From positions 48,935,087 through 48,999,086 of the forward strand of contig OY759216.1 of NCBI GenBank assembly GCA_963662175.1: a stretch of DNA of 64,000 nt, written 5' to 3'. The position numbers were made by a program, and so were the translations under genes. The notes below the pieces were generated by a model that saw nothing but the letters and a program-made list of their open reading frames with translations, was not told where the DNA came from and made no database searches. This document shows, piece after piece, positions 24,801 to 35,229 of the stretch (positions are counted from its first letter, which is position 1; the number at the start of each line of letters is the position of its first letter). The DNA is from Aradus depressus (Eukaryota; Arthropoda; Insecta; Hemiptera; Aradidae).

Positions 24801-25064
24801 ACATTTGGCGGAGGAAGTATCATAGAAAAATGAGGAGCATTGCTCGGAGGTACATGAACCTTTTCTTTTTCCCATAGAGAATAACACTGCTCTTCAAAGT
24901 GATTAGGAGTATAAAATTTCGGAAATTCTGGAAATCACATAACTTGATGACATTACTTATCATTCAAAATAGTGATTATAAGCAAAAATAAAACTACCTG
25001 AAAGTCTCCGTATAGTTATATAGGTTTTCATGAAGGACCATGAACACATTACCTTCTTCTTCAT
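10950..25064 (-). CDS. VARS2: Valyl-tRNA synthetase, mitochondrial type, 18 exons
   Basis: Class I aminoacyl-tRNA synthetase that charges tRNA-Val. Exons in transcript order: 25064-24998, 24927-24738, 24634-24388, 23967-23739, 22979-22800, 21488-21364, 20497-20352, 19638-19522, 18793-18565, 18152-18030, 17950-17843, 16705-16558, 16452-16160, 15511-15314, 14894-14789, 14100-13946, 12820-12668, 11006-10950. Phases all agree and the total is 2871 nt (956 aa plus stop). Visible motifs are HLGH (HIGH box) in exon 2, the editing-domain STTRVET and [24 protein letters not shown] in exon 11, the anticodon-binding region, and a C-terminal coiled coil in the last exons. The short basic N terminus with few acidic residues, and a length below cytosolic forms, suggest mitochondrial import; that is inference. 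The exact initiator Met is the least certain point. The donor at 16557 is GTTTGT. Confidence 0.93.
11186..11293. repeat. 54-bp tandem duplication
   Basis: Two adjacent copies (11186-11239 and 11240-11293) differ at a few bases; both contain tgtgtaagccgacgaatatg. It lies in the last intron of the valyl-tRNA synthetase gene. No function is evident. Confidence 0.8.
11659..11829 (+). CDS. Orphan exon-like open segment inside a VARS2 intron
   Basis: A 57-codon open frame starts at ATG 11659 and ends at a plausible donor (cag/gtaacg) at 11829. It is much more GC-rich than the surrounding intron. The product is basic at the start and then rich in Pro and Ser. I do not recognise it and see no downstream exon. 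It could be a first exon of a nested gene, or a piece of retroelement gag or ORF1. Confidence 0.25.
12226..12482. mobile_element. Perfect palindromic Penelope-like tail with flanking direct repeats
   Basis: A 257-bp palindrome with essentially perfect arms centred near 12354. Each arm carries gggagtactttcggtatt and an outward tail containing gacaatat. A 13-bp direct repeat, cacttaatgcaca, occurs at 12214-12226 and 12523-12535 and looks like a target-site duplication. About 40 bp of non-palindromic sequence lies between the right arm and the right repeat. Because the arms are identical, the same protein can be read from both strands; this is not a gene. It lies in a VARS2 intron. Confidence 0.7.
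13820..13910. repeat. Dispersed intronic repeat, copy 1
   Basis: About 90 bp that matches 18279-18367, with shared blocks gtgaaattccgttga and acaatacttccttata. Both copies lie in VARS2 introns. It may be the terminus of an unidentified DNA transposon. Confidence 0.5.
17343..17422. repeat. 40-bp tandem duplication
   Basis: Two identical neighbouring copies (17343-17382 and 17383-17422), each containing ggcagtccgggcgccattta. It lies in a VARS2 intron and is GC-rich compared with its surroundings. Confidence 0.85.
17575..17740. mobile_element. Short Penelope-tail palindrome with 14-bp flanking repeats
   Basis: Inverted arms around 17673 contain only the distal tail (attgtctattcc and its complement) plus an AT-rich extension. 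The direct repeat gttattaacctgct lies at 17575-17588 and 17727-17740 and looks like a target-site duplication. About 38 bp of non-palindromic sequence lies inside the left repeat, as in the 12.2-kb copy but on the other side. Confidence 0.6.
18279..18367. repeat. Dispersed intronic repeat, copy 2
   Basis: Second copy of the repeat at 13820-13910. A poly-A run (about 18400-18424) lies 30 bp downstream. Confidence 0.5.
18859..18892. repeat. (AT)n microsatellite
   Basis: About 17 uninterrupted AT units, in the VARS2 intron just upstream of the exon at 18793-18565. Confidence 0.95.
21027..21304 (+). repeat. tRNA-derived SINE, near full length
   Basis: Plus-strand copy with a tRNA-like head: an A-box-like cagctcagaggtagcgtg and a B-box-like gggttcgtaac. 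The shared body follows, with ccgtccttcggatgggacgt, and it ends near gagtcataataact. It lies in a VARS2 intron, antisense to that gene. Confidence 0.8.
21740..22000 (-). pseudogene. CXC (tesmin-like) domain remnant of a transposon protein
   Basis: On the minus strand, the frame reading from about 21975 to 21730 stays open for about 80 codons. It contains a cysteine array of the CXC type: C..GC....CC......CS..C..C....C.N. A Glu/Asp-rich tail follows. CXC domains occur in tesmin/TSO1 proteins and at the C terminus of some insect transposon polyproteins. Its position inside a VARS2 intron and the lack of a start favour a transposon relic. A longer frame overlapping on the same strand (21711-22043) is a shadow. 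Confidence 0.45.
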
Positions 25065-25506
25065 ATTACATTATTTTACCTACTCTTATTGTCAGATACT
25101 GTTATAAATCGTTTCGAATTTATGAAAAGTATCACTAATTAATAGGTCAACTAAAAACCTTTGAATACTAACAAATCTACAAGAAATGATAATAACCTGC
25201 CGGTATAGTTAAGGAAAACTATCTAAGAAGGTTATATATGGGAGGACAATCCAAAGCATTTCACGAAATACCAAACGTTACAGCTTGGGAAGGTTATAAT
25301 GGGTTTGAAAAACCTAATTCACGATGCAGCCGCCCCGGGCTTTCTGTGACTCGAGCGTATCATGTCTTGTTATTCTGTACCTCCGACCGTTGGACTTGTT
25401 TGTGTAGATCATCCCTGTTGTGAGTGGAAGAGAGTAGTTTTGTCATTTTGTGCCGTATCGTGTATGGATGTGTATCATGTTATTGGCTTGATTTTTGAAT
25501 TTCACA
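25065..25506. promoter_or_regulatory. Candidate bidirectional promoter
   Basis: About 440 bp separate the start codons of the divergent VARS2 gene (minus) and the MULE-derived gene (plus). The middle is GC-richer than its surroundings (about 25320-25420, with several CpG) and no clear TATA box is visible. This fits a shared CpG-type housekeeping promoter. The 5' UTR ends are not determinable from sequence. Confidence 0.45.
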
Positions 25507-28141
25507 ATGTGTGGTAAACCGGCAAAAGAAGTACCTTGTTTTGTATGTGGAAACATTTTCTCTAATAAGCGTAGTATGTTAATACATGTTTCTGAAGTTC
25601 ATAATGTTTCTAACGATAGAAGTGCTTTCAAGTGTAATGATTGCCAAAGAATATTTGAAGGAAAATCTACTTTACGCAGCCATATTCAACAGTTACATAC
25701 CTCAAAATGTGATCCCTCGAAGCAAGCACAACCCATTAAATGTGTCTTGTGTGATCATGCTTGTGTTAAAATTGTAATGTTAGAACATTATAATCGTGTA
25801 CATGATGTGGACATTTCTACAGTATCATATAATTTTTCAAGCTTGGAAGAATTTTTAAAATGGAAACTTGAAATTGAAAAAGAAACTGTAACAAAGTTTG
25901 TTAGATATCGCATTGTTAAGAAGAAAACGTTTGTTAAATATTTTTATAGGTGCCATCGTGATGGATGGTTTAATACACATGGAAACAAAATTCGTTGTCT
26001 GAAAGCTATTGGTAGTAATAAAATAGATGGTTACTGCCCTGCTATGTTGAAAGTAAATAACTATAATGATAAAGTGACAGTAAAATATTTGAAGTCACAT
26101 GTTGGTCATAAGATGGAGGTGAATCGGTTAGGTATATCTTCTGAAATCAAGGAATTTATTATAAAGGAACTTAAAAACAATGTTCCCTTGAATAAAATAC
26201 TCACCGGCCTAAAAGAGTCTTACAATCAGAAGTTATATAATGTCAGTTCAGTTAAGATGAAAGATTTGTACAATATTCGACGTTCTTGCAGAATAACACG
26301 GGGGACTTTTGAGGAAGGCAGCGATTTCTTTGTACTTAATAAGTGGATTGAAGATAAACAACTTGCTGACAAAAAGACAATAGTGCGATTTTACAAACCC
26401 AAAGGTCAGTACTTGGTCGATTATCCGGAATTAAGTATTTCTGATTTTGTTCTCATTTTAATGGATGATTCTCAGCTTGAAGTTTTGAAAACATATGGTA
26501 ACGATTGCGTCTGCGTCGATCCAGTCATTGATATTTTAACTATGCATGATGTTAAATTAACAACATTGATAGTAATAGACATTGTAAAACAGTGTTATCC
26601 TTGTGCATGTTTTTTTTACAACAGAGAAAACATTGATGTTTTTAAAATATTTTTTACTGTGCTCAAAAATTGTACCGGTTGTCAGTTAAAACCAAAAATT
26701 TTCTTAACAGCTATTTCAGAGACATATTACAATGCTTGGTATCCTGTTATGGGGGTTCCTGAATGTTGTTATTACACATCTTGGAGCGTCCAAGATGAGT
26801 GGAATAGAAATATACGAAGCCGAATTAAATCAGGTAAAAAACAGGAAATAAATTATAAGTCTCTTAAAACATTGATGAAGGAAAGAGATGCAACCAAATT
26901 TCAAAGGTTACTCCAAAAAACTATAAACGAAATGAACTCAGATGATGATTTACGAAGTTTCGCGGTTCTTTTCGAGTCAAATTTTCGAAACAAAGCGTGT
27001 TCATGGGCGCTCTGTTTCAGTCCTTTGGAACCAGAGACCTTGGCGAATTTGAAGAGGATGCACAAGTCTATTGGGTACATCTACCAGGAAGGATGGAGGA
27101 ACAGGCGTTTGGATCAGGCCATGCACCACGTCTTGGAGTTTCTTAAGGATAAATTGTTTCAAGATGGTGAGTTCATTTTATTATTTTATTTGAAACTGGC
27201 TATGTTACTCGGTATGATATTGCTTTTATCAAGAATAATTTACAGTATTGATACTAAAAGAAATATACCTACAAACATATATATTTTTTTAAAATTATAT
27301 TATATGCACATTATAGTTGTAGGTTTTTGTGACTCATACCCGGGTTTTAACTACGAGATCATATCGCCTACTACCAGAGCGCTCTTTCGTTACTCTGATG
27401 GACATGAGCCCGATTCTACTAGGGGAGTCTTCAATTTTGCCCACCCAGGTTTAGTTTCCTAGGTTTGGGTTCTTTAACGAGTATCTGACAGTTTCGGAAC
27501 CATCGATTAAAGGTGGCATACTGAAGGTTTTTTTTTTTTTATCGTTTTGCCTAGGTAACTTGGAGAAGGAGATAACCAAAATAAACGAAAGGCATGCAGG
27601 ATGCCTACAGCAGATGGGGGACTTTCGGATCGCTGAATGTTCTGGAGGGAGCTGGACCGTGACTTCGGCCGATGATAAAGCAACCTTCAGAGTGAAGAGA
27701 ACATCACTGAGCTGCTGCTGCCAGCTGCGATGCATCCACTGCGCCTGTTGCAGTCACACATTGGTATGCACCTGTCCTGACCATGCCCTCTCCTGGAACA
27801 TGTGTCTACACATCCATCTGGTATGTCAGTATCTTATACAAAACAATTCCATGGACGCCCACCTTCCACCCATCACTGATGTTAGTGTAAACGATAATGT
27901 TCTAAGTCTGGAAAATGAATTGTCACAAAGTCCTGAGGGCGAGTCAATTTTGTTTGATTTAAATCTAAATGGTTATCGTTCCGAAAGTGTTCAAAGATAT
28001 AAATGTTTATTAAAAACACATTTTGAAAAAATACTTGAGTCACTTTCCAATTACGATGAATGTGAATTAGTTCAGAAATCATTGTACAACCTTGACGAAA
28101 CTGTTAAAAATATGAAGATTAGCGGTTGTAAAGATTCGTAA
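25507..28141 (+). CDS. MULE-transposase-derived protein with C2H2 and SWIM zinc fingers
   Basis: Two exons, 25507-27166 and 27555-28141 (GT-AG, phase 1), give 748 residues. An in-frame stop at 25489 leaves ATG 25507 as the first start. Domains: three C2H2 fingers (about residues 11-32, 43-65 and 83-106); a FAR1/FLYWCH-like Cys/His DNA-binding region (about 120-215); a MULE-type transposase core (about 320-480); a SWIM finger, CTC...CLH (about 620-645); and a Glu-rich C-terminal tail. In the core the first Asp survives (CVDPVID), but the second-Asp motif reads FLTAISETYYNAW and the usual Trp-His motif reads SWSVQDEW, so catalysis looks lost. The frame is otherwise intact, spliced, and shares a promoter region with VARS2. 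I infer a domesticated transposase acting as a DNA-binding protein. An old but intact element is the alternative. Confidence 0.8.
27318..27505 (-). repeat. SINE fragment (3' part) in the MULE-derived gene intron
   Basis: Matches the body of the other SINE copies (gactcatacccgggttttaa, gacatgagcccgattctact, tttaacgagtatctgaca) but lacks the tRNA-like head. It fills the single intron and ends about 50 bp before the acceptor at 27554. It is followed by a poly-T run that serves as the polypyrimidine tract. Confidence 0.75.
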
Positions 28142-28239
28142 GCCTTTAGGAGCACAAATGGATAAGTTGTGTTCAAGGTTCTGTCTTATTTTGAAATAGG
28201 CCACTTCATATAATAGCTTGAATGGCCATTCTGATGAAG

Positions 28240-28245
28240 AATAAA
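28240..28245 (+). other. Candidate polyadenylation signal of the MULE-derived gene
   Basis: AATAAA about 100 bases after the stop codon at 28141, in the AT-rich downstream sequence. Confidence 0.5.
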
Positions 28246-28299
28246 AACAATATTCGAAACGGTAGAGAAAAAAAAGTGTAAAATATTTTGAAATCAATA

Positions 28300-28670
28300 A
28301 TCTTCTTTCTCCATTGTTAATAGGTCTGTTCGTACAGAAAAAATTGAAGATTATTCTCCACTTGTAACCTTATACACCAATTTTAAGTTGTTAACAACAT
28401 AAAGCACGACACAGACGCTTGTTAATATCACATATCTATTTAATTGCTGATTATAGACTAAATAGAGCTTCAAGTATCACCTTCATAGATTATATTTACT
28501 TGAATTACCATCAGTCATCCAAATCATTTTACGAACAGGCCTAGGTGAGAGTTGAAATATTAAAGAGGATCCCTCTCACGATCAATTGTATTGCCCGTGT
28601 TTGAAGTATGAGCTACTCATGAAAAAAATAATTTTGATGCACTGTTCATGTGAGGGCCCATTTAATCTTC

Positions 28671-28717
<47 letters not shown>

Positions 28718-28861
28718 TATAAACAAATAATGATATTGTTGGTTGTAGCTATATTCTTTTACGTAAATATTGAAATATTCGAAGGGTATGGAGAAAAAAA
28801 AATAGAGCTCAATATATACTTTTTTCACCTTCCACTTACGTTAAAAATGCTTTCCAGGCTC

Positions 28862-28895
<34 letters not shown>

Positions 28896-29880
28896 TTTCA
28901 CATTAGTCATTCCGAAATTCTCTGTATAGTTGAAAAAACCAATTTATCTTTATTCTTTTTCCTCTGTTCTCTTCATTTATTGATATATTTTTACATTAAA
29001 TTGATTGACATCAATAATTATTTTAATTCTGTAAAAATAATAGCAAACATTGAATATGATAGTCTATATTAAAAATAACATATTATTGTTTGAAAGCTAT
29101 TAAGGGTGGAGAAGTAATGTCTCAGTCTCAAACGTTTTCATTAGTCAAAAAATATTTACATTATCTTTTGAGGTTTCGCCCTTAAGTGATATTATCAAAA
29201 TTATTTTAAAATGACAATTTCCACACCGTCATTCTGCGATTCTGGGGGTCAACTTAATGAATGTATTATAATATTGATAATACATGTATTGTAGAAAGGA
29301 ACTTGTCAATTGTATCATCCTCTTCTCAATGATAAATCAGAGCCTTCTAACCTATTAACGAGACAATCTACATTGACTACAACTTGGGGCACGTTCATAT
29401 ATGTGTAAGTAGGATTGTCCAAAGTTCCATCCAAGAAAGCACTCCTTACTACATGTAAACCTTTTTGTACAACTAAAGAATTTCATTAATTTTTCCCGTC
29501 TTTCGTCTATAGACATCCTCTGGCGACTAGACGAGCCCTCTTCATCGTATTCCCTTGCAGTTCTCTTTCTGTAAATATCCATTTGTGAGTTGATAGTTTC
29601 TATTTGAAGTGGTTGTTTAACCCTCTGCATTAACTTAACTCTTTCCAAATTAATAAGATAGTTAAGTTTATGACCCTGTTGTCGAAATTATTATTTATTG
29701 ATTAGGTATATTCCTCCGCATTAATTTCTGTGACTAAGGGCTAACACTTCTACTGTTATGTTGAATAGTTTTCAAATTTCTTTTCTGTCCAAAGTTGTTC
29801 AATTATTATTAGTATGTAAACAGGATTTATACATAAATAGGCTGGATATTCACATACAAAGGCACATATAATTATAAAGG
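28300..29880. other. Intergenic stretch with two long poly-T runs
   Basis: Holds T39 at 28674-28712 and T32 at 28863-28894; these could be tails of minus-strand retrotransposed sequence. A minus-strand open frame of 97 codons (29648-29355), with a short Cys-containing end, is not recognised and may be chance. Otherwise I see nothing. Confidence 0.5.
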
Positions 29881-29892
29881 ATTTAGGTTAGG

Positions 29893-30010
29893 CAACATTT
29901 AGGACTCCCACAGTGGAGTCGGGCTCATGTCCACCAGAGTGACGAAAGAGCGCTCTGGTAGTAGGCGATATGACTTTGTAGTTAAAGCCAGGGCATGAAT
30001 CATAATAACT
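29893..30010 (+). repeat. SINE fragment (3' part)
   Basis: Contains the SINE tail in plus orientation (gagtcgggctcatgtccacc, gtaggcgatatgactttgta) and lacks the tRNA-like head. It sits just upstream of the Penelope-like tail at 30190. Confidence 0.7.
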
Positions 30011-30189
30011 AAGCAATTATCTATAATAATAAATAATGGTAGCATACAGATAGTATACATCAGGTATGTACGATTTTTCATGCATTTACAAATGAACTAT
30101 TACCGGAAATTATAACAATGTAATCACATTTACCCATAAGGTTCATAATGTAATTATAAACGTATATGTTTTTTTTATTATTATTATTT

Positions 30190-32490
30190 TTTAATATTGT
30201 CTATTTCACAAATATAATAATATGGGAGTACTTTCGGTATTGCTACCATCTTCAGCCACGACTTAACAAATACTAAATTGAAGTTCAACTCGGTAGTTTA
30301 CATCAATCCAAACGGTAGGTAGGTATCCTTTCTGTACAGTTAATATTTGAAATATGTGAAAACCTAAAAAATGACGTTCATGTTTTCGTTGATGTGTTGT
30401 GCGAAAGTTGATTTTACTGAGTTATATGATGCGTCGGTGATTAGCTGATCTAATCGTGATATGTGTTCTTTTACCCTATTTTTGAATTGTCTCCCGGTTT
30501 GACCTATATAAACAAAATTACAAGAACTACATTTTAGTTGGTAAACCCCGCTTTTTTCTTCTGTTTTTATTTTGTCCTTAATGTTGTTGAGATGTTTGTA
30601 TAGAGTATTATTAGTTCTGAAACCTACCCAAAAGTCCTCTTTTTTAAGTATATTTCCTATCTGTTCTGAAATTTTTCCAAAATACGGTAATCCCACCCAT
30701 TTTTTAGTCCCTGTATTATTTGTTGTGTCTAATTTTGAAATGTCTTTTAAATTTATTTTGTTTATGACTTTACGTCTTATCTTATCAATAATGTGACTAT
30801 TGTATCCGTTTTCTTTTGGTATATTATTAATGATGCCTAACTCCGTGTTTCTGTTGTCTTCGTTTAATGGTATTGTGTAGGCTCTGTGAAGTAGTGAATA
30901 AAATGCTGCATGTTTGTGTGTTGTGGGAGCGTTTGATATATTGTGATGGAGTCTGTGGTTGTTGGTTTTCTGTAAATGTTGTATTCTAGTTTATTGTTTA
31001 TTATTTTTAAATTTAGGTCTAAAAAGTTTAAGGTTTCTATAGTAAATTTTATTTTTTCATGACACTGTTTACGAAATCAAATAGCTGTTTTATTTGCCGA
31101 TTTGAGCCGTTAAACAGTATGCATATGTCATCGACGAAACGATACCAAAATAATCTTTTAGTTTTACTTGGAGTTTTATCAAGAATATATTTTTCTAGCT
31201 GGTCCATAAATAAATCCGCTTGTAGGGGGGATAAGCAAGAACCCATTGCTAATCCGTCTTTTTGTTCATGAATTTGATCATTAAAAGTAAAATAATTTTG
31301 GCTAGTACATAATTTTAACATGTTATATATTTCAATGTTTTCATAAAATGAATGTCTAGTTCTTATAATTAATTTATTAACAATATCAAGACATTCTTCC
31401 AGAGGGATATTGGTAAATAAATTAGATACGTCTAATGACAACAATTTAGCCCCTGATAGTATGTTTAGTGTTTTCCACAAAGTCTAACGAGTTTATGACC
31501 GTATGTGAGGGTTGAAATTCTATGAACGCTCTGAGTTTTTTTATTGAGAAATTTGGATAATTTGTAGGTAGGGGAATTAATAAATGATACAATAGGTCTA
31601 ATAGGGATGTTGTCTTTGTGGATTTTGGGGAGACCTGTTAGTTTGGGAATTGTGGGATTCATTACTATGAGTCTCTGTTTATACGTACCTTTTGTAATGT
31701 AAGTAGTTTTGGAAACTGTTTCCCGATCATTCTTCTGTAATGATACGGTGGGGTTCTTTTTCACGTGAGAGAAACCGTTCTGTTCAAGAAAACTGAGCAC
31801 TTTATTAACATAAACACTTTTCTGCAACAAAACTAAAGCATTTCCTTTGTCTGCTTTCACTGTTGTTATTTCTTTCTTCTTTAGTTTTTGGAATTTATTG
31901 TGTTCTGAGTTTGAGTGTCCCGGTGTGATCTTAGGCTTTTTCTTATCTTCTGTGCACATATAGTCTTGGACTCAATATTACCTTTATCCGATAATATTGA
32001 GTCCACGGTGGCAGATAATGTCTCTGCTTGTCTGGAGGTAACCGGTTCCTTGAGGTTGAATTTCAGTCCTTTTTCCAATAGTCTAGTTTCTTCCACAGTT
32101 AATTGTACATCCGTTAAATTCTTTACTTTTTCGTGAAACGTAAGAACTTTCTCTTCCTTTATAGGTAGGTTTGGTATTTCTTTCATTCTATTCTTCATAA
32201 GTAAACTTTCCAGTTTTTCTTCCTGTTTTTTGGTATTTTGTTTACTTAATTCCCAAACCTTTTCCCTAACTGAACTTTCTATTAAGTCCATTTCTATATT
32301 GCTGTACTGCCAGCCCAGTTCTTGCCTTAGATAGTACAAAGTTTGACTGAGTCTGTCTCTTACCTCGTACCATCTTTTTATTTCCAGTTTCAGTCATTCC
32401 AGTTCCGCTCGTTTCACTGCTCTATTTGCTTCTTTGCTTCTGTTCCTCGTGTTAATCTTGATATAATTGGGTATTCCTTGTTTTGAAAAT
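30190..32490 (-). mobile_element. Penelope-like retroelement (RT plus GIY-YIG endonuclease), decayed
   Basis: Minus-strand frames in order: an N-terminal coiled, charged region (about 32490-31881); RT fingers and palm (31959-31465, then 31480-31049) with the catalytic motif YRFVDD; and a C-terminal GIY-YIG endonuclease (30696-30364) with GVYQLKCSSC and YIGQTGRQFKNRVKEH. RT followed by GIY-YIG is the hallmark of Penelope-like elements. Frame changes near 31960, near 31475 and between 31049 and 30696 show it is a pseudogene. The 3' tail (30290-30190) carries the gggagtactttcggtattgc landmark shared with the palindromes at 4, 12 and (tail only) 17.6 kb. Confidence 0.85.
30224..30255 (-). ncRNA. 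Hammerhead-like core in the Penelope 3' tail
   Basis: Read on the minus strand: CTGAAGA, then T, a GGTA/TACC stem with GCAA loop, then GAAAG. This resembles the hammerhead ribozyme core CUGANGA, stem II, GAAA. Penelope-like elements are known to carry hammerhead ribozymes in their terminal repeats. Departures from consensus are an extra U before stem II and G instead of C after GAAA, so activity is doubtful. Confidence 0.4.
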
Positions 32491-32830
32491 CAATAGATGG
32501 AACTGTCACGTTGTCGAGAGAATTGGAGACTGAAGACAAAAGGGATACAAAAACTACCTACGAATGAGTCCAGAAAAATTTGAAGAATTCTTCCACAATT
32601 ATAGCGCTAGTAAACCAGGCTAATTTTGGCTTATAAACTTCGTCCTGTGATGTTCCACTTTTAAGGCTTTTTGAAATTTTAGCCACTTCCGGACAATATA
32701 CGTCCTTTAAACTTTTTTATTTTGACCTTAAATTGTTTTTCGTTTTCTTCTAACAAAAGGCCAACACTTCTTAATTCTTCTAATAGTTTTTTTTAATTCA
32801 GTACTAACAAATGAAAATTAGGATTGAATC
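32490..32830. pseudogene. PIF/Harbinger-like remnants
   Basis: On the plus strand, 32555-32615 reads YLRMSPEKFEEFFHNY, like the N-terminal region of Harbinger transposases. On the minus strand, about 32715-32625 reads a MADF/Myb-like segment with SLKSGTSQDEVYKPKLAWF, as in the second Harbinger protein. Both are broken by stops or frame changes. No terminal repeats were identified. Confidence 0.4.
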
Positions 32831-33194
32831 TATCCACTCCCCATCTTGTTCACTAGTTGCGTGTAATTGCGAAATCTTATTTACTAGCTAATTGCTCACT
32901 ATTCCGGCTTTTTCAAAAGCTAGCTAGTAGCGAGTAAACTACCCCTGTGTAATCCATGCTTTGGACGCCATTAAAACGAACTTTATTGAGCAAAAAAGTA
33001 TGTCTCTCGACGGAGAATAGTTAGTATTCTAGGATTAAAATACAAATATAAATGCATATATGAAATAAATCAAATATGACGATAATAAAAATATGAATAA
33101 AAATACAGTTTTTTTAGAGTCAGTACGTATATTATTGTTGTTATATTATTGGCGATAAAAAGGATGAATATTTGAGATTGGTCTGATCGTTCAT
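32831..33194. other. Unassigned AT-rich stretch
   Basis: I see no coding signal or repeat I can name. It may be non-coding terminal sequence of the Harbinger-like or Penelope-like neighbours. Confidence 0.4.
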
Positions 33195-33620
33195 ACAATT
33201 TCCTTTTTGTAGTACTCTGTTTATTTGTTGTTCCAGTATTATTGTCAAAATGGTGTTGTGCGAAAGTTAATTTTACTGAGTCGTATGTTGTTTCATTATT
33301 AAACCCTATTTCTGATGGGTTCTTTTATCCTGTTTTTAAATGGTCCTCCAGTTTGACCTACATAGACTAAATTGCAAGAACTACATTCTAGCTGGTAAAC
33401 TCCATTTTTTTCTTCAGTTTTAGTTTGATCTTTAGTGTTGAGATGTTTGTATAGTGTATTATTTGGTCTGAAATCTACCCGATAGTCCTCTTTTTTAAGT
33501 ATATTCCTACCTATTCTGAAATGTTCCCGAAATATGGTAATCCCACCCATTTTTAGTCCCTGTATTATTTGTTATGTAATTTTAAAATGTCTTCCAAATT
33601 ATTTTTTTTGTTGCTTTGGG
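33195..33620 (-). pseudogene. Second Penelope-like fragment (GIY-YIG end)
   Basis: The frame 33550-33299 resembles 30696-30364 throughout: KKEDYRVDFRPNNTLYKHL, then GVYQLECSSC and YVGQTGGPFKNRIKE. The same strand and clear divergence make it an older, separate insertion rather than a recent duplication. Confidence 0.75.
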
Positions 33621-33859
33621 ACATTATTTAAGACATTCTATGAAGAAATTTTCAATAAAAAATCATCATGGGCGTTTGTGGATAAGGTGAGGCTGTTCAA
33701 CTTTTATTTTTTTTCTTCTCCTGGGGAAATCTTGATACCGAAAAACGTCAGTCTCATAGGCACGCAAAATTGAATGATCTCTGAGACCACCGGGAAATCA
33801 ATTTTAAACCAAGTAAAAAAAAAAATAGCTGAATAACATTTATTTTGAAAAATGAAATT

Positions 33860-35130
33860 TTACAAATAGTAAAATGAAAACAATTGGTTATTTTGTGTGA
33901 TATGACAGAAAGCATGACCATGAAGAGCCACGTCACATTTCAAGCATTTGGTCGTCGCTTTCTTTCTGCAGAGCCTGCAGTGGATTTGCTTCTTTTTTCC
34001 TGTGGCCTGTGGTCTACTTCCAATTCTCCAACATAACGCTCCAATTATCTGAAATACACAAAAATCATTAGACTACATTTTTCTAAGTTTCCAAAATAGC
34101 TATTACTATTCGACGACGGAAAATAAGATGGTCTAAGTTTCTACCATCTTGCTTCTGCGTCTTCAACGTCAATGAGATGTAAATAAAATACAATTTTTTC
34201 CTTCGGATGGAAACCCTATAAAGGGAAATATTTTGGTCGGCGCAATCAATGCCCCGTATTTTTTGTCGTAATTGTGGATTGATTAGGTGAGGCTGCTCAA
34301 CTTTTATTTTTTTCTTCTGGGAAAATCTTGATATCTGATGAATCGAACAGAATCAAGGTTGGTCCCAAAGGTAACAATATTGTTATCATTCCACGACAAA
34401 ATCATAACGTTATTTGCAACGTCGCTGCAATGAACATAGCTCCCCCTGGGTGACCCTTTCAAATTTGATGGATCCCTTACAGGACAAGTCTTTCCAAGTC
34501 TGTTTGTCCTTACAGTTTCAGTAACCCAGATGGATTTTGTAAATCCGAAAAAAGTTCACAACTAGTCAAAAAGTTGTCAAAAAAGAAATGTATACGGAAA
34601 TTCACAAAGTTGTTTAGCATACGTCATGAAAACCCATACCCAAGTCCTTCGTTTGAATATTTTTCTGGTAAAGTTCCTTTGCACTGCTATGGCTCTGGAG
34701 GAGAGGTATCCAGAAGATGGCGCACCACACCAAAATTTGAAGCCATATCAAATGGGTTTCCCCCTTATAAAATGTTTCGTACCTTAGCGGCCAAACTACG
34801 GAACCATACTTTCGTCAACAGAATGATGTTGTTCGTGAGGGGTGAATAATTGGCATATTTTATTTATTTCTACTAAAAGGGTTGTTATTTTAGCAAACCT
34901 ATCATTTTTATTGCTGATATTCAAACTGTCACAGATGTGAATGTTTGCCAATATCTATTTGAACCTATCCCTTGATATTGCACGTGCTATCAGAGAGTTG
35001 TGTCAATACGGCCATTGTTCCCAATGCATCACTTTCCCGGATCTATATTATATCCGCTCATCAACAGTATTGCTACAAAACACTTCATTTCCTCATGTGA
35101 AATAACAATTTTATTTATGCTATTAAAACC
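33860..35130 (-). pseudogene. piggyBac-like transposase remnant
   Basis: Minus-strand pieces follow piggyBac order. A region near 35090-34890 reads ILLMSGY and ISRDRFK; near 34840-34690, HSVDESMVP and IRGKPI around the DDD core; 34500-34340, TVRTNR and a W-N-D stretch; 34260-34130, GIDCADQNIS; and 34010-33920, a C-terminal Cys-rich finger (CRLCRKKATTKCLKC). Stops and frame changes occur throughout. The plus-strand frame 34574-34849 is its shadow. A 50-bp stretch near 33687 is repeated near 34287. Confidence 0.75.
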
Positions 35131-35229
35131 CAATTCTAGTTTTTCTACATTTTTAGAAACATTTAAGATTTAAGGAAAAGATTATTCTAAATTCCAATTA
35201 TGTATTTATGTTGTTAACAAAAGTTTCTA

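Noticed and set aside
27167..27462. Extension of the MULE-derived protein past 27166
   Set aside because: It reads through a GT donor into SINE sequence; splicing to 27555 restores the SWIM finger.
34574..34849. 91-codon plus-strand ORF
   Set aside because: The minus strand reads piggyBac core motifs across it; the plus frame is a shadow.
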